Below, one piece after another: positions 1-11,504 of a stretch of DNA of 64,000 nucleotides. Position numbers and translations under genes: made by a program. Source of the stretch: Bettongia penicillata ogilbyi (taxonomy: Eukaryota > Chordata > Mammalia > Diprotodontia > Potoroidae); NCBI GenBank assembly GCA_023548195.1, contig JAJHZJ010000496.1:10881570-10945569 (forward strand), read 5' to 3'. Under the pieces are notes generated by a model, which worked only from the letters and a program-made list of their open reading frames with translations, had not been told where the DNA came from and did no database searches. Position 1 is the first letter of the stretch, and each line of letters begins with the position of its first letter.

Positions 1-89
1 AGGCAAATGTTACAATTTTGATTAGGGTTCCAGGAATGGTAACTGCTCCATGTGCCACTGAAAATTCTTGGTCTTTCTGCCAGTCAGTG

Positions 90-655
90 ACTGATGCCTT
101 GTTGTTTCCAATCTCTCCCTACTCCAAACTATTCTCCACTCAGCTGCCAAAGTGATTTTCCTAAATTTCAAACTTGATCATGTCACTCTCTTGCTCAATG
201 AGCCCCAGTGGCTCCTGATTTCCACAAAAGATCAAATACAGCATCCTCCATTTGTCATTTAAAGCTCTTCCTACCTTTCCAGTCTTCTTACAATTTACTC
301 TTTTCCATTGAGTCTGTGATATAGCTACTCCAGTCTACCTGCAATTTTTCATACCTGATTCTCTTATCTCATTACCTTTACACTGACCAACCCCCATGCT
401 CAGAATATTCTCCCTCCTAACCTTCATCTCTTGCCTTAACTAGCCTCCTTCAAGACTAAGCTGAAAGCCTTCCTTCTAGAAGTAGGAAATCCCTCCTGCT
501 GCTAATATCTCCCCTTGAATCATGTATGTACCTCCTTATTTACATGTTGTATTCCCCACTAGAATGTAAGCTTCTTGAGGTCAGAGACTGTGTTTTTTTG
601 ATTCCCACTGCATAGCACAGTCTAGGCACCAGTCTAGCACTGGTCTAAGTTTGGG
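90..655 (+). repeat. L2 LINE 3' fragment
   Basis: Recognised by ordered L2 landmarks: CAGCTGCCAAAGTGATTTTCCTAA, a GTGGCTCCTGATT-like segment, TAGAATGTAAGCTTCTTGAGG and a TAGCACAGT-type end. It is old and diverged. Confidence 0.75.
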
Positions 656-740
656 GATTATATTTGTGCAGGTTTCCGGGTAGGAAAGTCAATACTCTTA
701 CATTAGCTTTAGGGCAGGGCTAAGAAAAGGAACAAACACA

Positions 741-771
<31 letters not shown>

Positions 772-1225
772 GTGTGTTAGCTCTGGCCTCTGTTTTAGCT
801 TTTGCCTTGGCTGAGGGGGAAGTGAGCAGGAAGCCCATCCCAGTTTTCTCCAGGCAGGCAGCGGATGCTACTGAGCACCTCCTATGGGGACAGTCTCCTA
901 AGCATTCTCAGGAGGCACTTGGGAAACTCCATTAACCAGTGGCTTCAAAGGCACCTGGCTAACAGCTGAGGAATTTTCTTCAGGAAGCAGGCCTGCTTCA
1001 AGCTGAGACGCAGGAGATAGGACTGGCCCAAAGCAGAATCATGAATTTGTTAAAGTTTTTCTTTGATGACCATTTCCCTTCCTATGGGTGCCCTGCTCTG
1101 AAGCCAGGTCACCATGGCTCTAACATGGCCTCTGACTCTTTCCTCTTAGCATCCCCCGCCCTCCAATCCAGCTCATGGTGCCTGTCCTCCCTAGCATGTC
1201 CCAGAGCTTGGCCAAGAGGCCCAGG
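656..1225. other. Intergenic, mostly unique; CA microsatellite
   Basis: A (CA)n microsatellite occupies about 736-772. No gene or clear transposon was recognised in the rest. Confidence 0.6.
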
Positions 1226-1227
1226 TA

Positions 1228-1325
1228 ACTGAAGACGAGGTTACGTGGGTAATAAGTGGCAAATCCAAGATTCAAATCCAAGCTCAAGACTACAGCTCTT
1301 TCCACTATAACATGCTGCCCCACAA
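1228..1325 (-). repeat. MIR-type SINE fragment
   Basis: Antisense MIR 5' half: 'GTGGCAAATCCAAGATTCAAATCCA' relative followed by a 'GCTCTTTCCACTATAAC' end. Confidence 0.6.
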
Positions 1326-2165
1326 AGGAAAAATTTGGAAGGGTTTTTTCCCCATCATTCAATATTTTATTATGTGTATTTTAATTAATATTGATATGTA
1401 TTTCCACATTGCATTTATTTCCAAATACCCTACTCAGACAGCTATTACACAAAGAATAAAAAAATAGATAAGAAGTTCAGTAAAAAAAAACACACACACA
1501 CACACACATAAACCAAGTCTGCCAGAAATATGCAATGTTCCACATTCATAGATCCCCTTACCTCTAGAAAGAAGGAAGGAAGGTACCTTTCTCATTTCTT
1601 TAGTAGTCCCAGCTTGGCTATCCGATGGATACATTATTTAGTTTTAGAATTTCTTCTCAAAGATGCAGCCATGGCTGACTTTTTTACTCAGAATTATAGT
1701 TATTCAGACATTTGCTATCTCAGGCAGTTTACAACTCAATGCACAATTACAGCCCAGTGCACAATATTTTGCCAGCAACTAACAATATGAGGGAAACAAA
1801 GGCACAAACACACAGAAAAAGCCATTTCAGATAACCAGATTATCAGCCATATGGAGAAGCTTTAGTAACTCTGATTTGGATCTTTTGCTTTCTCTCTTTT
1901 CAAAACAATTAGCTCTATAGTAACAGGATGAGGGCAAGTTTACAAGCACTGACCCAGAGCTCACAGTCTCCCCATTTTTATATGCCACTTATACAGTGTA
2001 AGAGAACTCAGTCCCCTCATTAGGACTATTTGTAGCTGCTGCTACTTTTCTGCTCCTATAATTCTATTGACTTAACCTCCTAATTGTACTAGCAGTGGAG
2101 ATCCAGACCAGGACATCGGTCCTTAGAAAGATTAGTAAGGGTAAAGACTCAAAACTAGAGGAACC
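1326..2165. other. Intergenic, no gene recognised
   Basis: AT-rich DNA with a short (CA)n at about 1491-1508. The small open frames show no recognisable protein. Confidence 0.6.
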
Positions 2166-2174
2166 AGGATATCA

Positions 2175-2360
2175 GAACAGTGTGGAATAAAGAGAACTTA
2201 ATTGAGCCACAGGATCTGAGTTTGAATTCTGCCTCTGTCACTTACTAGTTATATAATTTGGGGCAAGACATTTAATTCCTGTGGGCCTTCGCCTCTTCAT
2301 CTGTTTGCTAATGAAATTTGACTATATGGCTTCCAGCTCCATATCTATAATGCTGCGAGG
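2175..2360 (+). repeat. MIR/CORE-SINE
   Basis: The tRNA-like head (GAGTTTGAATTCTGCC), then the TCACTTACTAGTTATAT and TTCATCTGTTTGCTAATG landmarks of MIR-type SINEs. Confidence 0.7.
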
Positions 2361-3225
2361 CATTAACTAAGGCACGGACTTAGGCATAGGAGAACCAGGT
2401 AGAGATCTAGTTACTAAAGTTAGGAACACAAGGCAAGGGGTGGACCACAGTTTGACAATTCAAGAAGCATTAATTAAGTGCCCACCATATTCTAGGCATA
2501 CCACGAAAAACAAAACAGTCTTAGCTGTTTCTAATGGAGAAGCTGCAATGGTCATTGTGGGCCACCAATTGTTTAGATCTTTGGCATACATTTATCTTGA
2601 AGAAAGGTGAGATTTTCTTTCTTTATTTCTTTTTTAAATCACACACACAGAGTTTTGCAAAGCAAATTTTCCCTATTCCAAAAAAAGGAAGAAAAATGGC
2701 AACATCAAAAAAGACAAAAACAAAAATTGCTTCAATCTTCACCTTGAGTCTACCAGTTTTCTATCATCACAAGTTCACTGGAGTTGTCATGAGTTACTTA
2801 TGTTGATGAGAGAAAAATAGGGCCAGACCTTTCCACCACTGGGCTCTTCCTCTGGCAAACCTGAGCTATGTTTCTCTTAAGAAGGAAGGGTCACAAAGGA
2901 TGACTTTCTAGATGAAGAGCTTGGTCTATTTCTGGGTTCTGGTGGAGGGAGAGGTAGAGAATCACAAAAAGATATGGGTTATGAAGAAACCTGCTGACTC
3001 TAGTAGTGCCATCAAATTCCAGTCTCTAGTTCTCTGGTATACCTGAGACATAGTTCTTCCACAAGAAGAGGTAAGAATTTTAAAATAAAGCCTAACTTTG
3101 CCAAGAGCAACTAGGATAATTCTTTTATATAATCTGTAAGCTCAGTGTTACAGTGAACATAAGACACTACGTGATTTTGGATGTCATTTCAGTTTTCTTG
3201 GGCTTATTTTTCTCACTTGTAAAAT
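2361..3225. other. Intergenic, no gene recognised
   Basis: A short L2-like 'AAGCATTAATTAAGTGCCCACC' stretch (about 2463-2500) is the only element I can name. The rest is AT-rich and featureless. Confidence 0.55.
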
Positions 3226-3227
3226 CA

Positions 3228-3570
3228 ACCAGTAAGCATTTATTAAGCACCTTTCCTGTGTCAGGCACTGCACTAAGTGGTGGGGATACAAGAAAAGGAA
3301 AGAGACAGCCCTTGGTTTCAAGGGGCTTACAATCTAAAGGGGGAGACAAAACATAAATATGTACAAAGTAAGCTAGATACAGGATAAATAGGAAATAATT
3401 AACAGAGAGAAGGAACTGAATTAAGATGGTTTAGATAAGGCTTCTTGTAGAAGGTGGGATTTTAGTTGGAACTTAAAGGAAACAAGCGAAGTCAGTAGTC
3501 CCAGCAGAAGAGTGAGAGCATTGCAGGCCCGAGGGACAGCTCCAAGGCAAGAGACAAGCATGCCTGGCAT
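3228..3570 (-). repeat. L2 LINE 3' end
   Basis: Antisense L2 3' end: AAGCATTTATTAAGCACC, then GGCACTGCACTAAGTGG, TACAATCTAAAGGGGGAGAC and GGCTTCTTGTAGAAGGTGGG in the expected order. Confidence 0.85.
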
Positions 3571-3639
3571 GTATATACCAGCTATATTGGTAGAAGGAAT
3601 TTTAAACTCTGTGGTCAAGCCAAATGAACTTTTGACTAT

Positions 3640-3950
3640 TCCTCATATATGGTACTCCATCTCCAGACTCTGCATCTTTGCATTGACCATCACCCCTGCC
3701 TGGAATGTCTTTTGGTTTCAAGGCTCAACTTCAAGCTGACCTTCGGGAGGAGGTCTTTCTTTGTCTTCCTTTTTCAGATGACCTTCTATCTACTCTGTAT
3801 ATATCTTCTATGTACCTAGTTATTTATAGGTTGTCTCTTCTGTTAGAACATGTTCTCCTTGAGGCCAGGGACCATTTTTTTTTCTTTGTATTGCCAATGT
3901 TTAGCACAGGGTCTGGAACATTGTAAGTGCTAAATTATTGACCATTAACT
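3640..3950 (+). repeat. L2 LINE 3' end
   Basis: Sense L2 3' end: CCTGGAATGTCTT, CAAGCTGACCTTCGGGAGGAGG, CTCCTTGAGGCCAGGGACC and TTTAGCACAGGGTCTGG. Together with the antisense copy just upstream it forms an opposed L2 pair. Confidence 0.8.
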
Positions 3951-4216
3951 CATTGGCTAACTGAAACATTTAATCAGAACAGATATGAATAGGGAGATCA
4001 TTTCATGCACATTTCTGAGTGAGCATACATTTGTCTTAGGAATCTCTTGCATGTATCCTTGCCCTTTTGGTCTTGAAACTTGGGTGTGGCCGCTGTCCTT
4101 TCTCATCCTCAACCAACCATCATCCTCACAATGTCGTCCCCCTGAGTCACAGGCACAATCTCATAGAAACTGAAGTCCTGAGAACATGACCTGGGAGTGA
4201 TCAGACTGTGATCCAG

Positions 4217-4235
4217 GCATTCTGGGAAATGTAGT
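4217..4235 (-). promoter_or_regulatory. ZNF143/SBS-like motif in intergenic DNA
   Basis: On the minus strand the sequence reads ACTACATTTCCCAGAATGC, matching the long ZNF143 consensus almost base for base. No gene or CpG island is seen beside it. Confidence 0.5.
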
Positions 4236-4624
4236 CCTTGGGCTAGTCTCTTTTTTTAATTCACATCCACAACCACCTAATTGATACCTTACTGAGAGTC
4301 CTTCCCCAGTGCACTTAGCAGCACAGGGATTATTTTGATTTGTGAGGGAAGATGGTGGGATGCATCAAAGGGGAGATTTATAAGAGATCTTCCTGGTTTT
4401 TCCCCAAATACCTCTCTCATACCTGTGAAATACACTTATTTGGATTTGATATGTTACTGCTGGTACAAATGGTAACACTCAGTCCTTACAGCGAAGAACA
4501 CTGCCAACAAAAGTGATTTATTTTGGGACAGAATAAAATGATCATTGCTATAACTGATAGCATAGATCTGTATGGGGGAGGGACTGAGCAGGGACATAAC
4601 AATATATATGTTATATTGAATATG

Positions 4625-4800
4625 TTAGAGTAGAAAGAATCCTTGACTGGAAGTCTAAAGATCTGGGTTCAAATATCAACTCTGTCACTGACTAGTTATG
4701 TGAGTCTGGGCAAATCACTTCCCCCTGTAAAATGATACATTTGGATGAGACAACCTCTCAATCCTCAGTCTTCTTCTGTCTCTAAAGTCTAGGAATTGCC
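4625..4800 (+). repeat. MIR-type SINE
   Basis: AGTAGAAAGAATCCTTGACTGG head, TCTGGGTTCAAATAT B-box region, GGCAAATCACTTCC core and a TAAAGTCTAGGAA tail. Confidence 0.75.
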
Positions 4801-5037
4801 CTTTGAGATTCAAACAGCTAATGATGTCTCACATTCTTCAGATCCACAGATGCCTTTGATTCTTTTCACTTGGGTAATGTGGAATAATGGACATTATTAG
4901 AAATGCTTTGATGAGAAATCACCAGAGTGGTAGCCACAGGTATGAATTTCCTTACACTTCATTTAACTGGAAGCTGAAGCTAACAAGAATCTCAATTAGA
5001 TTCAACCAACATTTATTAAGCATTCACTATATATACA

Positions 5038-5255
5038 AGGCAACCAGGTGGTCCAGTGGATAGAACTCTAGACATGGAGTCAAATCCAACCTTGGATACT
5101 TACTAGCTGTGTGAATCTGGGCAACTGACTAAACTTCTGTCTGCCTCAGTTTCCTCAGCTCTAAAATAGAAAAATAATAGCACCTTTTCCCCATAAAAAG
5201 AGATATTTCAAAAATGCTTTGCAAACTTTAAAGCCCTGTATCAATATTAACTATC
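5038..5255 (+). repeat. Marsupial tRNA-derived CORE-SINE (MAR1/SINE1-like)
   Basis: The head GGCAACCAGGTGGTCCAGTGG and body GAGTCAAATCCAACC, GGCAACTGACTAAACTTC and TGCCTCAGTTTCCTCA follow the marsupial SINE order. Confidence 0.75.
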
Positions 5256-5474
5256 ATTATTGTTGTACTAGTTTCTGGGGATATAAAATTCTCTTATAAA
5301 GTCATTGCATGACCTATGTCTGTAGGTCACACAGTGACAATAAAAAATCTCATCTAGTAATTAGACTCATGCTTTCCTTGCTGTATAGGGGAAGAGACTA
5401 GTAATTAAAAACTAATGTCTCAGAGTTATTGAAGCAAGGCCTTGTGGAAAGTGGGGAAGGGATAGATGGGGTAT

Positions 5475-5610
5475 CCCTAAGATCCTAAATCTGGAGCTGT
5501 AAGGGACTTTGTGATCTATCAAGTCTGACACCCCTATTTTACGGATGAGGCAACTGAGATCCAGGGCAGTTAAGTGACTTGGCCAATAGAGTCAGAAGCA
5601 AGATTATATA
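5475..5610 (-). repeat. MIR-type SINE
   Basis: Antisense MIR: TTTTACGGATGAGGCAACTGAG and GTTAAGTGACTTGGCC. Confidence 0.7.
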
Positions 5611-5909
5611 TGGGGAATCGTTTATAGACAAATTTGACTACAACAGGAATCGTGTGAAAGGAAGTAATGTAAAATCAGACTGGGAAAGTCAATGGGCACA
5701 AGGTAATTACCAAACTAATTTTTCATTTGACTCACTATGAATGCCTCCAATTAGTGATTCCTCCTCATAAAGCTCTGATGCCTACAAACAAATACAATCT
5801 TTCCTGACCTCCCACACTCTTCTCCCAAATAAATACTCCCCACTAAAGAGATATTCTATATGTTATGATTAGAATATGACTGCCATACTCAGAACGAGTT
5901 TGGCTCATG

Positions 5910-6060
5910 CATTCATTTATTCAGCAAACACTTTTTAAGAACCTACTCTGCACAAGAGGCTGTATTGGGCTTTGGAGGAGACAAAGCTTAGATAACACAG
6001 GGTCCCTGCTCTCTTGGAGTTTTTTGTCTCATAGAAAGATAAGACACTGATACAAGCAGT
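5910..6060 (-). repeat. L2 LINE 3' end
   Basis: Antisense L2 3' end, with TTCATTTATTCAGCAAACAC and GGGTCCCTGCTCTCTTGGAG landmarks. Confidence 0.7.
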
Positions 6061-6261
6061 ACAATATATCATGCTACATGATAAGTGGACTCATTTTTAA
6101 AAATCTATATGAGGCTTTAAAATTTTTTTCTTTTTGTTACTTTGAATTGATAGTATCTTATATAAAGAAGAACAAAAAAGAGAACTGCATATGAAACTAC
6201 AGCTACATGCATAGCTTGAGTTTTAAAAATATTTTAAAATTTAAAGTGATGGTTCCCATTC

Positions 6262-6605
6262 TCAAATCAACAAGCATTTATTAGGTATTTACTATGTGTC
6301 AGGCCCCAAAGCAGTGTCTACTCTTAAGGATTTCACAGTCTAATAGTGGAGACAGCATGCAAATCACTATGTACAAGATACAAACAAGATGAAGTGGAGA
6401 TGAAGTTGGAAGGCAGGCAATCAGATTAAGGATGACTGGGAAAGGCTTCTTGCAGAAGGTAGTACATTAGCTGAGACGTGAAAGAAGCCAGAGATGCCAG
6501 GAGGCAGAAACGAGAAGGGAGAGTGCTCCAGGAAAGGGGGACACAGTGAAAAAGGATGGAGTTTACAGATGGAGTATCATGTGTGAGGAAGAGCAAGGAG
6601 TGACG
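6262..6605 (-). repeat. L2 LINE 3' end
   Basis: Antisense L2: CAACAAGCATTTATTAGG, TCACAGTCTAATAGTGGAGA, AAAGGCTTCTTGCAGAAGG, GCCAGGAGGCAGAAACGAG. Confidence 0.85.
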
Positions 6606-6629
6606 ACTAATTGTTTGGTGCCCTTCTTA

Positions 6630-7680
6630 AAGAGTGTGGGCTCAGAGTTTTAAAACATGGCATAGAGGTTATTCATTTGAAGTACTACCTCTTAAAGCAA
6701 CAGACAATGAAAGCAACTGAGAGACGGAGAGAAGGAAAGTACAATAAGAGATATTAGGGATACTGGCAATTGTACCATGACCCACCTCTTTTAAGCCTTT
6801 TTCTAGCAGGTGAATTAATGGAAATTTTGGATTATACCAAAAGTGTGCTGGTAAATATTTAATAAATGGCTTTTGGGACTGGAGGGGGCAGAGGCACTAC
6901 ATACTCTTAGGTTTAACATGTATTATTAACTTTTCCCCATCACTTTCTTAATTCTAGACAATCGTCAGAACAATAAATCAAGCCCTGTTCTTTAGTGTCT
7001 GATGATTTCAGAGGTATAAATGCTCACACTGAAAATGGAATAATCGGCTCTTGTGAGCTGGTTCAATCTGGCTCCAGTTCATCGCTGGCTGTACTCCATG
7101 AAGCCACTGGAACACACAGGTAGTTTTTGCTGCATTGTGTAGGAGTAATCCTAACTCGAGAACTGATGGGACAGAAACATCCTGATCTTTTGAAAGAGAG
7201 TTTTAGTTCACAAAATCATTATTATGTATTGGGAAAATGAAATGGCATGTTATTTCAGAATTATTACAAGAACTCTGTGTAGTCAACATACAAGTAGGTC
7301 TCTGACTTCTGGCTCCCTTTTCCTCCATTTAAGAACTCCTCTCTTGGGTTAGTACAATGATCTAGATCAGCGTTGATGCTTCAAGCTGTGGTTGTCGTTG
7401 CTAGGACAAGTGCCAACAGTCTATCTACTAACAGACCTTACCTGAACTTGGGCCTGTGCCTTGCCCAATAATTGTCCCTATATTTGGCAAGGTGTCACTT
7501 GATGCTTGCTTGAATATTGGAGATTCTTCATCACTTCATAAATGTGGCATCACATAGATTAAAAGTTAAAGCAATGTTTCTCTGAAAGGTACGCTGTTTT
7601 AAGGTTGATGAGATCACAACGCAGATTTAACAAATGTATGCGGCTTGCTGCATCTCATCTTAGGAGGCTGAATTTAAAAT
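6630..7680. other. Intergenic, unassigned
   Basis: About 1 kb with no repeat or gene that I recognise. Confidence 0.5.
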
Positions 7681-7689
7681 ATATATATA

Positions 7690-8300
7690 TTATTACTTAT
7701 TTATTTTTAACTTTCTTTAAAAAATTGACTTCTAAATCCTCTCCATCCTTCTAGCCTCTCTCCTACTACTTGAGAAGGCAAACCATATGGTATAAATTAT
7801 ACATGTGAAATCATGCAACACATATTTCTATATTAGCTATGTTGAAAAAAGAAAAAACCAGTAACAAGTAAGAAGCATAAAGTGAAAAAGGTATGCGTCA
7901 GTCTGCATTCAGAGTTCAGAGATGGAAAACATTTTTCATTATGGGTCTTTTGGAATTTTCTTGGATCATTGTGTTGATCAGTGCAGCTAAGTCTTTTACA
8001 GCTGATCCTGATTACAATGTTACTATTACAATTTTCTCCTAGTTTGGTTTACTTCACTCTTCATCAGTTCATACAAGTTTTTTCAGGTTTTTCCAAAACC
8101 ATTCTGCTTGTCATTTCTTATAGCACAAGAGTATCCCACCACATTCATAAACCATAATTTGTTCAGTCATTACCCAGTTGATGGACACCCTAATTCCTAA
8201 TTCTTCACTACTACAAAAAGAGCTGCTATAAATATTTTTCTACATATAGATATTTTTCTTTTTTCTATGATCTTTTTGGGATGGGGACATATTTTCAAGG
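7690..8300 (-). repeat. Marsupial L1 3' UTR fragment
   Basis: The plus strand shows the antisense L1 3' UTR signature: CCCAGTTGATGGACACCC, CTACAAAAAGAGCTGCTATAA and TCTTTTTGGGATGGGGACAT. No ORF2 sequence is attached. Confidence 0.75.
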
Positions 8301-8394
8301 TTGAACAATAATTTTATTTAAAAAATTGAACTGAGAATTTATATAATCCAATCCATATATACAGTAAAAATAACTGTAAATAATAATTGGAGGG

Positions 8395-8475
8395 CTTGGA
8401 ATTAGGAGGACCTAGATTCTCACTGATACATACTAGCTCTGTAATGATGGGTATATCACTTAATCTGTCCATGCT
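8395..8475 (+). repeat. MIR fragment
   Basis: GAGGACCTAGATTCTCA then ATACTAGCTCTGTAATGATGG: a truncated SINE core. Confidence 0.5.
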
Positions 8476-8779
8476 CCAAGCAATTCACAAAGACTATGAA
8501 GTTACAGGTGAGTTGCTGTTCTGTATCAATGGTGGAAATTTCCACACCTAGAGATCCCCGTAGAAGAAATGGGGGGCTCTTCTCCTATGACAACTGGCAG
8601 AAAAATTTAAAAAAAACAGATTTCAGGTAAGAAAAAAAATCGAGTGCTAGTCTTCTGTCCTCGATTATTTTACTTGCTTCTGGTGTTCTACCTCTGTGGT
8701 GCTTTTAAAGCTGTTCAACCCTTCGGGAAAGTGAGGCTCATGCATGTTAACCCCTGGCCTCTCAGAGTGTAGCTCTCAC

Positions 8780-9420
8780 ATCCTTTTCCTTCTCTGCACT
8801 CACAGCACCTTCACTCTTGTTCAGACCCTCCTCACCAGGACTAATTCAATCACCTCCTAATTGGTCTGCCAGCCGCGAGTCTCTCCTTACTCCAATTCTT
8901 TCTCCACACAGCTGCCAACATGACTTACCAAAAGCATAGAACTAACCACATTCCTTGTCTGCTCAGGGCATGTTAGTGACTCTCTGTGGGCTCTTTGATA
9001 AGGTATAAATTCCTGTTTTAGACATTCAAAGTTTCCCATTATTTTACTCTAACCAGTCTTCACGAACTGATTTCATATTACCACTCCTGTCTCAACTTAC
9101 TCGCTACTGTCTCACTAGTAGCTTTGTCTACCTAGAGACATCTCCACCCTGAGGTCTGCTCTTATAATTGCTATGTCCTTAGCTAGGCTGCCATTTTATG
9201 AGGGGCTGAAGTCATGGCTCACTTCACTCCTGGTTAGGCTCAATCTACTGACTGCTCTACATTCTTCTAACCTGCAACTTAGTGCCTCAGGCCCTACTCC
9301 CCCTATCACTTTCTAGCTTTCCTTTATGTTTGGTCTTCCTCTAATAAAATAGCCTTCTTGGTAGTAAGGACCATTTTGTTATCCTATTTTTGTATCCTCA
9401 TTGCTTAGCATAATGTGTGC
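8780..9420 (+). repeat. L2 LINE 3' region
   Basis: CACAGCTGCCAACATGACTTACC, a TAAGGACCATTTTGTTATCC segment and a GCTTAGCATAATG end give the L2 order over about 640 bp. A pyrimidine tract follows directly. Confidence 0.7.
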
Positions 9421-9423
9421 TCT

Positions 9424-9481
<58 letters not shown>

Positions 9482-9775
9482 TCTGTCTCTCTCCTCTCTC
9501 CCTCCCTCCCTCCCTCCCTCCCTCCCTCCTTCTTTCTCTCCTTTCTCTCTCTCTCTCCCTCCTTCCCTCTCCCTCCCTCTCTCCTCTCTCTCCCTCTCTC
9601 TCTCTTCTCTCTCTCCCCCTCTCTTTTCTCTCTCTCTTCTTTGTCTCTCTGTCTCTCTCTCTCTCCTTTCTCTCCCTTTCTCTCTCTATTCCCTGTTTGT
9701 CTCGAGATCTCTCTCCCTCCTTCCCTCTCCTCCTTCTCTCTTTCCCTATCTCCCTCCCTTCCTCCTACTTATTCC
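9421..9775 (+). repeat. 350-bp polypyrimidine tract, (CT)n and (CCCT/CCTT)n
   Basis: Almost uninterrupted C and T on the plus strand, first as a pure (CT)n run and then as CCCT, CCTT and CTTT units. Because a pyrimidine strand contains no stop codons, all three forward frames read open; these are not genes. Confidence 0.95.
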
Positions 9776-9779
9776 CTGT

Positions 9780-10180
9780 TCCAACCAAACTAACCTACTT
9801 CTTGTTTCCTGTACATGACATTCCACCCATGTCCTACTTCTCCATCTTTGTATAGGCTCTCCCCCATGCCTGGTATTTTCTTCCTTTCCACTTCGGTATC
9901 TTAGGACTCCTACCTCCTTTCAAGGGCTCAGCTTAAGTGCCACTTCCTGCAAGGAGGTTCTCTTGATCCTTTATGCTGTTAGTGACCTCCTGGCTTCAAA
10001 TTACTTTGAATTTACTTAGTATAACTTTGTATTTACCTACCTAGGTACGTGTTGTTTTCTTTCAGTAGAATAAATGCAGCCTGAGGACAGGGACTGCTTT
10101 GCTGATGCTTTTGTAACTCCAGGACCAAGGATAGTGCCTAGCACAAAATGAGCCCTAAGTGAAGGCTTACTTAACTTTCT
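9780..10180 (+). repeat. L2 LINE 3' end
   Basis: Second L2 in the same direction just after the pyrimidine tract: CATGCCTGGTATTTTC, AGTGCCACTTCCTGCAAGGAGG, GAGGACAGGGACTGC, TAGTGCCTAGCACA. Confidence 0.8.
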
Positions 10181-10199
10181 TAGTTTAGCACCCTACCCC

Positions 10200-10638
10200 A
10201 TCCTATTCCCTCCCCTCCCCCCAGTTCTTTCGAAATGGATTTGTTTGGTAATGCTCAAGGCCATTTACATGATCTTGCTTGATGATGGTTAATGCTACAT
10301 GCTTCCCAGCAAGAAATCCAATCTCTCTAAGTGTAACCGGATGAGCTCTGTGTCTTTTCCTCTTGGCTCCAGCTGGCTGCCAGCTCAATCTGATGATTGA
10401 TTACCCTTGGCATCTGAACCTTGTTTACATTAATGGCAGTTTCCAAATTGAATCACAGAAAAGCTTTCCTTATTTCAACTATGAACTTGGTGGAACTGGT
10501 GGAGGCAGCCAGACAGTGAAGTCAGCAGCCCATTATTGGGGCTGATCTTGTCTCATAGTTGAAATGCTGGCATAGCTTGCTAGATGAATAGTGATGATGC
10601 TGGTATGCAGGCAGATCCCAAGAGCTGGAGGTTAGCAA

Positions 10639-10692
<54 letters not shown>

Positions 10693-10860
10693 ATTTAGGT
10701 ATTTCTCACTTTTCTGTTTAAATGGAAATATTGAATAGCAACCCAGAAACCACACCCTCCAAACAACCTGAATGTCAGTGATTAGAACAAGATTTGAGAC
10801 TATAAACTGAAATAAAATCCAAGACCCTGAGCTTTCCTGGTCCCTGTCTGTGACAGAGAG
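10200..10860. other. Intergenic, unassigned; GT microsatellite
   Basis: A (GT)n microsatellite occupies about 10640-10690. The rest shows no gene or named repeat. Confidence 0.6.
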
Positions 10861-10869
10861 AGGTTGTGT

Positions 10870-11045
10870 AGGATAGCTGATGGGATACTGGACTTGTCAG
10901 GGAGACCAGGGTGCAAATCTCACGTCAGACACTAGATATGTGATTCTGGGCAAGCCATCCCCTAGGTGCTTCAGTTTCCTCATCTGTCAAAATCAAGGGG
11001 TTGAGCCCCATGGCCTCAAAGGTCCCTTCTATAAGCCTATGATAC
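10870..11045 (+). repeat. MIR-type SINE
   Basis: GGATACTGGACTTGTCAGGG head, GTGATTCTGGGCAAGCC, TTTCCTCATCTGTCAAAAT and a final AAAGGTCCCTTCTATAAG. Confidence 0.8.
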
Positions 11046-11139
11046 ATTAAGATGTTAGAGAAGGCGATGCTTAGCTATACCGCCAAGAAGTAATCATCAT
11101 GAACCTCAGCTTATTTTCTTTCAGTAGAAAAGACTGCTG

Positions 11140-11500
11140 TATTTGTATCACTTTACTCAATCCTCCCCATACATAATATTCCAGTTTCTGCTGTTACACA
11201 AGTCCGGGATGCCCTTCTTCATCACCTAAAACTCTTAGAATCTGGCTTTCTTTCATGTCCAACTCAGTGTTCTCTCCCACACAAGAACTTTCACAATCCC
11301 CTTTCCTCTCCCAGTTGTTAGTGCTATCTCTTTTGTGAATTTACTTTGTATATACTTTGTATTTACTAATCTTAAAACATATTGTATCCCCGCCAGTATC
11401 ATATAAGCTCCTTGAGAGTAGAGAACATTTTGGGTTTTTTCTTCTGTGCCCCCAATGTCTAGCCCAATGCTTGCATAACAAGTGTTTAATTGAATTGAAT
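11140..11500 (+). repeat. L2 LINE 3' end
   Basis: TTTACTTTGTATATACTTTG, ATATAAGCTCCTTGAGAG and CAATGTCTAGCCCAATG in L2 order. Confidence 0.75.
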
Positions 11501-11504
11501 TTAT

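Noticed and set aside
739..772. CRISPR-like or tandem repeat array
   Set aside because: Simple (CA)n microsatellite in vertebrate DNA; no spacer structure anywhere in the window.
5038..5110. tRNA gene
   Set aside because: The tRNA-like A/B boxes are the head of a marsupial SINE; the flanks and tail are SINE, and no cloverleaf is preserved.
9401..9855. Three overlapping forward open frames of 130-146 codons
   Set aside because: They are Ser/Leu/Pro strings caused by the stop-free pyrimidine tract, not proteins.
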